From positions 310,001 through 374,000 of the forward strand of contig JAQUPZ010000002.1 of NCBI GenBank assembly GCA_028716365.1: a stretch of DNA of 64,000 nt, given 5' to 3'. The position numbers were made by a program, and so were the translations under genes. Positions 29,233 through 38,200 of the stretch are shown piece after piece (position 1 is the first letter of the stretch; the number at the start of each line of letters is the position of its first letter). Source of the DNA: Kiritimatiellia bacterium. GTDB lineage: Bacteria; Verrucomicrobiota; Kiritimatiellia; UBA8416; YA12-FULL-48-11. The notes under the pieces were generated by a model. The model searched no databases and was not told the DNA's origin. It worked only from the letters and a program-made list of their open reading frames with translations.

Positions 29233-32200
29233 ATGAAGATATTTCAACAACTCAGTAAAATGCAGTCAGCGGTCCTGGTAACATCAATATTCCTTTTTGT
29301 TACCTGGTTGATAATGAATTTCAAATTCCTGACCGCTGAACAGAACGGCTTTATACGTTTCTTCCTGACTTTCCTGTTCTCACTGATTATTCTTTTACGT
29401 CCCAAGCAGGACAAAATACAATCTGCCACTCAATCATCTCTGTCATATATTTTCATGGGGTTGGCAGGCGCTCTGTCCGCCCTCTGCGGGATAATATTCG
29501 AAGTTCACCAGTTTGAATGGCTGGGATTGCTTGTCGTCCTTTTCACCTGTCTGAAATGGTCTCTTCCCGTAACCTGCAAAAAGGACATATTCCTCAGTCT
29601 CTTCCTGATTTACTGGGCACATCCCCTGCCGGGTACGATCTTTGGCCCCATGCAACTGGCAATGCAAAAGATATCAGTCACATGCAGTGAGTGGTTCCTT
29701 CAAATCCTTAATGTGCGCGTATGGGCTGACGGATTTGTCCTGTATACCGGATTGAATACATTCGAAATACCGGAATGGTGTAGTGGAATGCGCACAGCCA
29801 CTACAGTATTTCTGCTGGCTATTGGGCTCGGAGTACTTAACCGACTCAAATGGTATGAATGCGTCATCATGGTGATCCTTTCACTTTTTCAAGCCGTCGT
29901 ACTCAACATCCTTCGTATCGTGGTAATGATTACTCTCGCCCCGACAACCGGTTCGTGGTCTGGTTTGAATTTCCTTCATAACACAGCAGGAATAATTGTC
30001 CTCGCCGCAGCTTTTATCACCTGCTTTGAGATTTCCTATTGGAAAAGAAAAGGCAGGAAAACATTACCGGCTGGTCAGGAAACTGATCTGAGGAAAGGTC
30101 ATATTCTCGTGGGGTTCCCCCCATTCTGGAGCTGGGTACTGGAACACAAAATACTTATCGTGATTACCATGGCGTCGATTATTCTTGTTCCTGGCCTCAT
30201 ATATAAAAGCCGTCCATCTCACAAAGTAGAAATGATCAAAGATGTTGCATCTACCCTGCGTGATACTGGCGCCCTTGAAACAGCAGAAAAGGCTGCCAGA
30301 GTTGCCCAGAAACTGTTCCCGGACGACAACGACTGGAACCTGACAATAGTTCGTCTCCTGATCATCCGCCAGAAATATGAGGAAGCATTGACGGAACTCG
30401 ATCGCATGGGGAAAAGCCCCCCTGTTTACGATCTTGAAAAAGACATCCTGAAATCATATTCCCTCATGGCGCTTCAAAGGATGCAGGAAGCCGTTACTTT
30501 GATACAAAAGTTTCCTGAAGAGGTCAGGAATAAAGACCCGCGTGTCACCATGATTCTGGCCGAAATGGCATTTCATGCAAGAAAAGCTGACGATGTTGCC
30601 AAATACGTTGTAATAGCATCAGGATGGCATCCGAATATTTCCCGCATCAGAGCGCTCTATCCCTTCCTCAGGGCTTATAGAAAATGGAGAGCCATAGCCA
30701 ATTCAGATCTCCCCATACCTTATAACAATTCTTCACAGTGCCTTTCCGCCATAGAAGCATACATGAACTTGAATAATGTACCTGTTGTTGCATCCATGAC
30801 CCAACAAGCCATGACCGCCTGGCCTGATGACCTGCGGATTCTTGAACCCCTCTTCTTCCTGGCGCTCAAAAGGAGTGAAGGAAAATGGGAAAACAGTTTT
30901 ACACAGCATTTTAAAAAATGTGTAAATGCGATGAATACCCCTGATACCATGCACGTTTTCTTTTCAAAATGTTTTCAACTTGGCAGGCCGGATCTGGCCT
31001 GGTTTTTGTATGAAAAAATCGCTGTAATTGATCCAACACATCCATCTCTTTACATGAGCGCCGTCACTCATGGTGAATCGTGGTTTACTTTTCGCAAACG
31101 TTTCCTCGGTATCAGCACTCCGATAGAAGAAGAAATGATTGACCTTAAATCAATCCTCTTATTCTCATCTTCTTTCCCTTCATGGCGGCGGTTATTCGAT
31201 CATATCCCGCTGGCAAAAGAACTTACAGTGAAGGATACAATAAAGGTGAGGCAAACCCTTCTCGCCAGGGCGCTGAAGGAATTTGAGAAACGCAATGCAG
31301 CAGGAAAATTATCTTTGTCAATGCAATATGAATATGCATATGCACTCGAAAAAGGAGGTTTCCCTCAGAAAGCAATAGAGATAATCAACATGATATCCTC
31401 TGCTAATCCAGAAACGAAAGGCAGAAACATTTCTATTCTCGCTGAAATTTACGAGCGAATGGGCGATTGGCAAAACGTTTACGAAATCCTCAGAAACACT
31501 CCGAACAGTGACAACCCGGATTTATCTTCCCTTCTCAGACTTTGTCAGGCCCAGCTTGAACTCAAACTGAACCTGGCAGCCTTTCATACCGCCAAAGAAA
31601 CGGTACGAAGATTTCCAGATGCTGTACAGGGAATCCACGGACTGGTAATTACACTTATAACACTTGATTCTCCGGAAGAAGCCCTTTTCATTCTCAGCAA
31701 GCCAAGATTGCGTCGTGACCTTAAACTTGATATTACAGAAGCCGAAATCCTGTTCAGAACGCAACGATATAAAGAAGCCGTTGAATACTGTCGGACAATC
31801 TTTCTGCCTGGAATGAATATACCTTCCGATGCTCGCCAGGATGCTATTTTGCCTGCTGCTGAAGCGGCTCTTATCTGGCACAAGATATCCATCCCTTCAG
31901 AAAATAACTTCAAAACTAATGCAGTTTCACTTCGAAAATTAATTCCATCCGCAAAAAGTCCATATATGCGAAAACTCATGAACCTTTGGATTGAATGTTA
32001 CGACAAACGATGTACCGCTAATACGGATGATCTCGCAAAATGGCTGTCCTGCGGACGGGACAACGTCGAGAAAGCTGTCGCGTTAAATCAACTTACACTT
32101 CTCCTTTGTCATGAAAACAAATTCAATGATGCCCTTAATATTGCAGGGAAAGCCGTAAAGTATCTGCCGAATTCTCCGCTTCTTTGGAAGATACTTATTG

Positions 32201-33453
32201 GATTAAGTAATGCCGACATGAAAGTAATAAATGCTGCGCGCCGATTATGCCCTGACGATCCCGACATCTGGCTGGCAGAACTTGTCGCAAAAACAAAAGA
32301 ACAGAAACCAGGCGTCAGAAGTCAGAAAACAGAAAGCAAACAGACAGGAATAAAAGAAAGTGGTCAGGAACAAACTCCGTGGGCAGAAGAAACCGTCATC
32401 AGGCATTTCAGCGAACCATCCGGAAACTCAAGGTCTACAGTTGTTTCAACAGTGTTCTCAAATTTCCCCCCTGCTACTGTTGCGCGTGCCGGAGAATATC
32501 TTCTCGGAAAAGGATACAATAAGGCTGCAGTCATGGCATGTCACGATGCCGTCAAACGTGCCCGTGGCCTTCTCCCTATTTATCTTCTCGGAATCAAATG
32601 CGCACTTATCGAAAAAGATAAAGCATGGACGGCTGATTGCACAACTCAAGCTATTAAAGCGTCTTTACACCCTGCATCCATTCTTTACCGCGAAATGGTA
32701 CTGGCAAAAAGCAAAGAAAAATCGGTCACCATTGACAATGACATACTTGAAGCACTGAAAAAACTTCGTCTTGATGAGCCTGGTAACCCACTCTGGGCAC
32801 AAATGCTGGGTTACGTACGATTCATGCGTGGCGGATGGGAATCAGCTGATGCCCTTTCTCAGATGACCACAGCTATAGATGCCGGCGCTACCAACAAAAT
32901 TCCTTTTTTTATTGCTGCAGAAGCAGCGCGTCAACTTGGAAACCATCAAAGGGCGGCTGATTTATTACGTAAAGGCCTGAAAAACCATCCAAACGACATA
33001 AGAATGCTCAACAACCTTGTTTTCACACTGGCAATGAGTCCACAACAAACCAGTACCGATTCATCCAGTACATTGACACCACAGCAAGAGGCTTTACAGA
33101 TGATCCCCGATCTGCTTAGTCGTGCAGGGAATGACTTGCATATTCTTGACACTGTCGCAGTTGCATACATACGTTCCGGTAAATACAAAAATGCAGAACC
33201 TATTATCACAGAAATACTTAGGCAATCAGAAAACGGAAGCCCACTTTGGTTCAAGGCAAAATTGCACCTTGCCGATATAGCACTCAAAAACGGTAATCAG
33301 ACCGAAGCAGAATCAACACTCAAAGAAATTCTGAGAAAATCACACGGCATACCTGATGAAGACATAATAACGGCAAATAAATTATTAATGGAGATCAGCC
33401 CAATGGATCCCAAATATACTCCTCCAAAAAACAATAATTCGGGGAAGAATTAA
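29233..33453 (+). CDS. Exosortase fused to a long TPR-like C-terminal region
   Basis: The N-terminal 270 residues form an eight-helix-type exosortase (EpsH family), a membrane cysteine transpeptidase predicted to process PEP-CTERM proteins. The catalytic triad is visible: C183 in FEIPEWCSGMRTATTVFLL, R228 in VVLNILRIVVMI and H249 in NFLHNTAGIIV. After a further membrane segment (KILIVITMASIILVPGLIY, about residues 300-318), roughly 1080 residues of helical TPR-like repeats follow (for example AEKAARVAQKLFPDDNDWNL, ALQRMQEAVTLIQKFPEEV, GKYKNAEPIITEILRQSENG), presumably periplasmic. Most exosortases are 180-530 residues, so the 1406-residue fusion is unusual. The 3' end overlaps that of the convergent PEP-CTERM gene by 4 bases. 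Confidence 0.9.
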   Translation: MKIFQQLSKMQSAVLVTSIFLFVTWLIMNFKFLTAEQNGFIRFFLTFLFSLIILLRPKQDKIQSATQSSLSYIFMGLAGALSALCGIIFEVHQFEWLGLLVVLFTCLKWSLPVTCKKDIFLSLFLIYWAHPLPGTIFGPMQLAMQKISVTCSEWFLQILNVRVWADGFVLYTGLNTFEIPEWCSGMRTATTVFLLAIGLGVLNRLKWYECVIMVILSLFQAVVLNILRIVVMITLAPTTGSWSGLNFLHNTAGIIVLAAAFITCFEISYWKRKGRKTLPAGQETDLRKGHILVGFPPFWSWVLEHKILIVITMASIILVPGLIYKSRPSHKVEMIKDVASTLRDTGALETAEKAARVAQKLFPDDNDWNLTIVRLLIIRQKYEEALTELDRMGKSPPVYDLEKDILKSYSLMALQRMQEAVTLIQKFPEEVRNKDPRVTMILAEMAFHARKADDVAKYVVIASGWHPNISRIRALYPFLRAYRKWRAIANSDLPIPYNNSSQCLSAIEAYMNLNNVPVVASMTQQAMTAWPDDLRILEPLFFLALKRSEGKWENSFTQHFKKCVNAMNTPDTMHVFFSKCFQLGRPDLAWFLYEKIAVIDPTHPSLYMSAVTHGESWFTFRKRFLGISTPIEEEMIDLKSILLFSSSFPSWRRLFDHIPLAKELTVKDTIKVRQTLLARALKEFEKRNAAGKLSLSMQYEYAYALEKGGFPQKAIEIINMISSANPETKGRNISILAEIYERMGDWQNVYEILRNTPNSDNPDLSSLLRLCQAQLELKLNLAAFHTAKETVRRFPDAVQGIHGLVITLITLDSPEEALFILSKPRLRRDLKLDITEAEILFRTQRYKEAVEYCRTIFLPGMNIPSDARQDAILPAAEAALIWHKISIPSENNFKTNAVSLRKLIPSAKSPYMRKLMNLWIECYDKRCTANTDDLAKWLSCGRDNVEKAVALNQLTLLLCHENKFNDALNIAGKAVKYLPNSPLLWKILIGLSNADMKVINAARRLCPDDPDIWLAELVAKTKEQKPGVRSQKTESKQTGIKESGQEQTPWAEETVIRHFSEPSGNSRSTVVSTVFSNFPPATVARAGEYLLGKGYNKAAVMACHDAVKRARGLLPIYLLGIKCALIEKDKAWTADCTTQAIKASLHPASILYREMVLAKSKEKSVTIDNDILEALKKLRLDEPGNPLWAQMLGYVRFMRGGWESADALSQMTTAIDAGATNKIPFFIAAEAARQLGNHQRAADLLRKGLKNHPNDIRMLNNLVFTLAMSPQQTSTDSSSTLTPQQEALQMIPDLLSRAGNDLHILDTVAVAYIRSGKYKNAEPIITEILRQSENGSPLWFKAKLHLADIALKNGNQTEAESTLKEILRKSHGIPDEDIITANKLLMEISPMDPKYTPPKNNNSGKN

Positions 33454-34157
33454 CAAGCTCGTTTCTTCCGTCGTTTCTTGCGAAAAGATATTCCAGAAGT
33501 GATTACAGCAACCATCAACATAAAACACTCAGCCGGCTCGGGAATCATTATTATGAAATTATCAATCCCGTAAATCTGTTCGTCGATTGTATTTCGAAAA
33601 ATATACACTCCAACCCAGTCGACATTCTGCAAATCGGAAAGATATTGTGCTTCCGTGGCACCCGGATACCGCCAGTCTTCCCAATTCATGAAAGATTGTG
33701 CAAGGGTCGTCCACGTCTGAAGTGAAGAAGGAGGCGTCAGGCTGGCTCTCCATACAGAACTGTTGGTTGCGGACTGCCACCTGAGCTGTACAGCTCCGGC
33801 CACAAGATTGGATTCCCAGAAATCGAACTGGAGCCACATATTTGTCGTCCAAGTACCGGCGAACAGATTTGTTGCAGGCATACTGAGAACATCGTACCAC
33901 ATCCTGCCCGGATTATCAGGAATAGTTGGAAATTCTATCCTCATCCATCCACCATCAGCGGGGTTACCTCCGGTAGCGGGATAATCAACAACCGTTGCCA
34001 CAGGGTGGTGGGAAAAATCCTCTGAAGTTTCAGGCGTGTTCCAGTCAATCTCCCCCAAAACAACATCACCATACATGCGATATGTAAATCCGGACAAAAA
34101 AATGACAACCCAGACGATTAATTTTCCCACAGGGACTATTTGTTTTTCGCATGACAT
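33450..34157 (-). CDS. PEP-CTERM sorted exported protein
   Basis: I start at 34157 (MSCEKQIVPVGKLIVWVVIF), which gives a signal peptide; the open frame extends to 34274. The 235-residue protein ends with a full PEP-CTERM signal: IPEPAECFMLM, a hydrophobic stretch to about GISF, and the basic tail RKKRRKKR. This should be recognised and cleaved by the exosortase whose gene ends opposite it. The body ends in NVDWVGVYIFRNTIDEQIYG followed by IDNFIIM, a pattern shared with the two small proteins at 34216 and 48038, so the three are paralogous in that domain. The rest resembles a jelly-roll/carbohydrate-binding fold, which is inference. Confidence 0.85.
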   Translation of the reverse strand: MSCEKQIVPVGKLIVWVVIFLSGFTYRMYGDVVLGEIDWNTPETSEDFSHHPVATVVDYPATGGNPADGGWMRIEFPTIPDNPGRMWYDVLSMPATNLFAGTWTTNMWLQFDFWESNLVAGAVQLRWQSATNSSVWRASLTPPSSLQTWTTLAQSFMNWEDWRYPGATEAQYLSDLQNVDWVGVYIFRNTIDEQIYGIDNFIIMIPEPAECFMLMVAVITSGISFRKKRRKKRAC

Positions 34158-34215
34158 ATATTTCCATCTGTTTTTATCATATCCACATGAATTTACATTA
34201 AAATTTACTCCCTTA

Positions 34216-35205
34216 CTATTCCACAATAATTTTGTAAAAATATGGTCCGGAATTGGTAGCAGAGACATCATCATATGAATTAACTGGTGGAACCGCAGGA
34301 ATATTGGAATCGATAACGGAGAATCCCTGAATCAGGTTCGTAGAACGTTGCATTGTGTAAGAATACCCACCGACTGAACTCCATTTCACAACAAGACCGC
34401 TTGCTGCAGCTACATCGTTCGTACTGCCAATACTCAACGCCAATGTCGAGTCCGGATTGGTCGGATCCGTTCCGGCACGATATTCGCCATACAGATTCAG
34501 ACCATCAATATCAATATCACACGTGGCATGATCCGGATCATTGGTATCGACATTATAGGCCATCTCCCAGAAATCAGGAATTCCATCTCCGTCACTGTCA
34601 TTCATTATATATCCCGAAATATGGAAATTATCTATGCAATAGTTCTGGCTAATATTACATCCATGCCGCCTGACATAAATACCCACCCAGTCAACAAATC
34701 CAACATCCACTTCAAACTGTTGAACACATCCATCAGGACCAATTACCCAGGCAATATCCCTGTTTACCGGCATGTTGAAACTTACCCACTCTCCCGTATT
34801 AGTGGGTGTTATGTTGGCAAACCAAGTATATTTACTATGATACGAACAAAAATATACACGAACTTCACTGGCGGGGACATCCACGGCCTTGAAGCGGAAA
34901 GAAATATTCGTGATAACTATATCCAGTCCAGCTTGCCGAATCTGCCGCCGCACAATTTCGGATGCACTCATCGGCACCAGTTGTGAAGCAAACTGTATAT
35001 TCAGATAATTACCCGGGTTAGACAAAATTGCCTCGGATTGAACAGTTGCCCATGCGCCTGTTAAACCGTCATTCCAGGTATCAAGAACATCATACGGGTC
35101 CTGTGCTTTCGCGGACAAAACATTAAAGAAGACAGCCACCAGAAAATACAACATGCCGGTCATTCCGACCCTCGCGCCTGTCTTCCTGTTTTTCAGCATA
35201 TTCAT
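34216..35205 (-). CDS. Small secreted paralogue A with calcium-type loop and C-terminal beta domain
   Basis: The open frame begins at 35433, but that would overlap the giant gene's end; I start at 35205 (MNMLKNRKTGARVGMTGMLY), giving a signal peptide ending near SAKAQ and 329 residues. The N-terminal domain contains the motif FVDWVGIYVRRHGCNISQNY then CIDNFHISG, shared with the PEP-CTERM protein and with the protein at 48038. A thrombospondin-3/dockerin-like loop (DSDGDGIPDFWEMAYN, DIDIDGLNLYGEYRAGTDPT) may bind calcium. The final 90 residues (VVKWSSVGGYSYTMQRSTNL and NSGPYFYKIIVE) form a beta domain common at the C-termini of secreted PVC proteins. No PEP-CTERM is present. The gene follows giant 1 by 82 bases. 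Confidence 0.8.
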   Translation of the reverse strand: MNMLKNRKTGARVGMTGMLYFLVAVFFNVLSAKAQDPYDVLDTWNDGLTGAWATVQSEAILSNPGNYLNIQFASQLVPMSASEIVRRQIRQAGLDIVITNISFRFKAVDVPASEVRVYFCSYHSKYTWFANITPTNTGEWVSFNMPVNRDIAWVIGPDGCVQQFEVDVGFVDWVGIYVRRHGCNISQNYCIDNFHISGYIMNDSDGDGIPDFWEMAYNVDTNDPDHATCDIDIDGLNLYGEYRAGTDPTNPDSTLALSIGSTNDVAAASGLVVKWSSVGGYSYTMQRSTNLIQGFSVIDSNIPAVPPVNSYDDVSATNSGPYFYKIIVE

Positions 35206-35287
35206 CTTCTCTAGCCTCTCTACCTTCACTTTCCGCTGTCCTTGTCTCTCTTTCCCCGTGTTCCCGTTTCTCCGATTCAATCCACCC

Positions 35288-38200
35288 TTAATACTGCGGT
35301 GTCCAGACAAAATTCGTCCCACCCCATTGGTTTGTAGGATGATAATAGTAATACCCCGTACCGGGCTCCAACTCGAAGCTGGCAAATGCACTGGCATTCT
35401 CGTCCCACCATCTTCCATCCCAGTCAGGTCCAAGATGTCCCATCAGCCAGCACCAGTGAGTCCAGGTATTATTCTTCCAAATCCAAATCTGATCACCAAC
35501 ACTGTTCGTCTGCTCCTCATCTGCTGTAGTACCGGCATTTGCATATATTTCGAAACCGAGCTGATTGGATGGCGTTGCAGCTCCAGCATTAATCACTTTC
35601 CTGGCAACTGGTAACGGCCATCCCGACATTGTCCACTGGTTGGTTTTAAACATGAAAGCCGCGACAGTATTTGTTGTATATGATCTGCCTGTAAATACTG
35701 CATTGGTTCTGAAAGTTCCCGGGTTGGATCCGCGAACGATCCAGAATGCCATACCTGCAGAGACCGGCACATTCGCAGTTGTCTTCGTCACGGAATCCCA
35801 CCAGAAAGTAGAAGCATCACCATTGGTTGCCAGATAGTATTCTGCCCAGGAAGCGTCATCCTTCAGATATCGAAGCATATCACCGCTGGTATTCGTGTTG
35901 GCAGCATGCAATCCCCTGGACAACTGTTGCCCAAGTATGGAATTCAGATTATTTGAATCGGCACTGCCAAAATCTATCGGCACACACATAAGAAATCTCT
36001 CATTCGCCGGCCGGTTCTGTACATGCATCGCCCATTCTTCAGTATTGGTGTAGCTATTGCCACCAAGTGTTACCGCAACATTATAATACCGGCTGGTATA
36101 GAGACCGGTCGCGTTGACGTCAGTCCATGTGTTCGTGCCAGTCGAACTTGACGCCACAAAGCCAACCGGAACCTTCGCATTGGTGGCCACATTATTGGCG
36201 GCATTGATATTGAACGTGCGGTTCATCGTATCTCCCGCATAAATACTGTCCACGTTACAGTTTCCGCCCAACCAGGTAAATACGACATTCGATGAGGTGT
36301 TTCCACTCAAGTCACACTCTGTAATTTTCATGTACGAAGCAGCATTGGTCGGATTCGTACCTGCAAGATATTCCCGTATGTTGGAGACCCCATCCATGTC
36401 GGTATCTGTGTTGGCATTTGTCAACCAGCCGAAATACTGTATCTCCCATGCGTCAGGTATGTCGTTACCGTTATTGTCAACGCAAAGAAGCATGTTGGTG
36501 CCGACACCAAAGTTGTCCAGGTAAGGCATGGATGAACCGCTTCTCATTCGCCAGTTTTTCAATTCAGTGGCATTGGCAACCAGCGGATAATTGTTGACGA
36601 TTCTCGTGGCCAGCTTGTTAGTTACGTTGTTGGCCACATACAACGACCACCGGTCGGTATCGTAGTCAAGATAAAGAATGCATCTCACCCACGAGCCGGT
36701 TTCCATGGTAACGGAACTGAGCGTGATCCATGTATTGTTGCTGAAAACTACGAAATGTCCCTGGTTATTAAGATACAGTGCGACACTGGTGTTCTCACTG
36801 ATAACCCGGGCGGCAGGTTCGTTGGTGAGGGGAGAAGGCAACATGTACCAGTCACACCATACTTTTGTGGCTGACGGGTCGCTGAACCCGTGCCATACGA
36901 ATGCGTTACTGATGCTGGCGGCGCGACTACCGCCATAGACTACTGAACTCTGAACCAGCGCCCTGTTTGTCGGGTCTGCACCCCACTTGTTGGTGCCGGC
37001 GAATTGTCCAAGGGGAATACTTTCGAAACTTTCCACGAAGGGCAACGACTGGTTGGTCAAAGGCGCGGCATTGATGTCTATGAGGGAACCAAATGCCGGA
37101 CGATACTCCAATGACAGATTGTTGCCCTTCTGTGACAAGACATAGTCACCATATGAGGCCCCTCCCCCCAACACAGTTCCGGCAAAGCCGGAATAGTCGC
37201 TGCCGACGCCACCTGTAATAATGATCCAGTTCGTATCCACCACAGGGACGAAACTACCCGTCATGACGACATTCACGGATCCTGTCCCTGTCACGACGCT
37301 GGAAACCGTTATTTTATCATTCTCACCATAACCCGAGATATTACATACATATCGGCCATTGAGAGACATGGTGGCTAAAGCAAGATTCATTACGCCGACA
37401 CTGCCGGTTGTAGCTGGCGAAACAAAAGAGTCTCCTGCAACGGAGACCGGTCCACCCAGAACGCCTTTGCCACAAAGCGTAGCACCGGAATTTACCGATA
37501 ATGCGCCGGTTGCCGTCACATTGTTACCGTCAATTTGCAATGTACCGCCGGAAACCATTGTCGGACCGGAATATGCGTTGTTTCCGGACAGGGTAAGCGT
37601 ACCGGTACCTTTTTTTGTAAGTCCGCCGGTTTCGCTGAACACACCGCTGAATACCGTACTGACGCTTCCGGAAACAGCCAGGGTTCCGCTTCCCAGCATG
37701 ACACTGCCGGCCCCCGACAATGATCCAATCGTGTCATTGTTATCGTTGAGATCGAGAGTACCGGCCAGATTGACAAGACTGCTACCGCCCATCGTATTGG
37801 CGGAATTCAAAGTCACTTTTCCCGATATCGTTACATTATTGAAGTTTGCCGGAGCCGTACCGCTCAGGATGGTGGTGCCGTTGAAATTGACCGTACCCGA
37901 GTTGTGGTTGAATGTACCGTTACTGACAAAATTGCTGGCGACATTCATCGTGCCCGTCGGTGCCGTCACAGTACCGGAAACGATAACATTATTGAACGTC
38001 GGTGTTGAGGAAGAACCACTTATTACTGTGACACCGTTGAAGTTGACCGTACCCGAGTTGTGGTTGAATGTGCCGTTGTTGACAAAGTTTCCTGCCACGC
38101 CCAGAGTACTTGTTGGCGCCGTAACGGTACCGGAGATGGTGACATTGTTGAAACCCGATGTTGAGGAAGAGCCGCTCATTACCGTGGTACCATCGAAATT

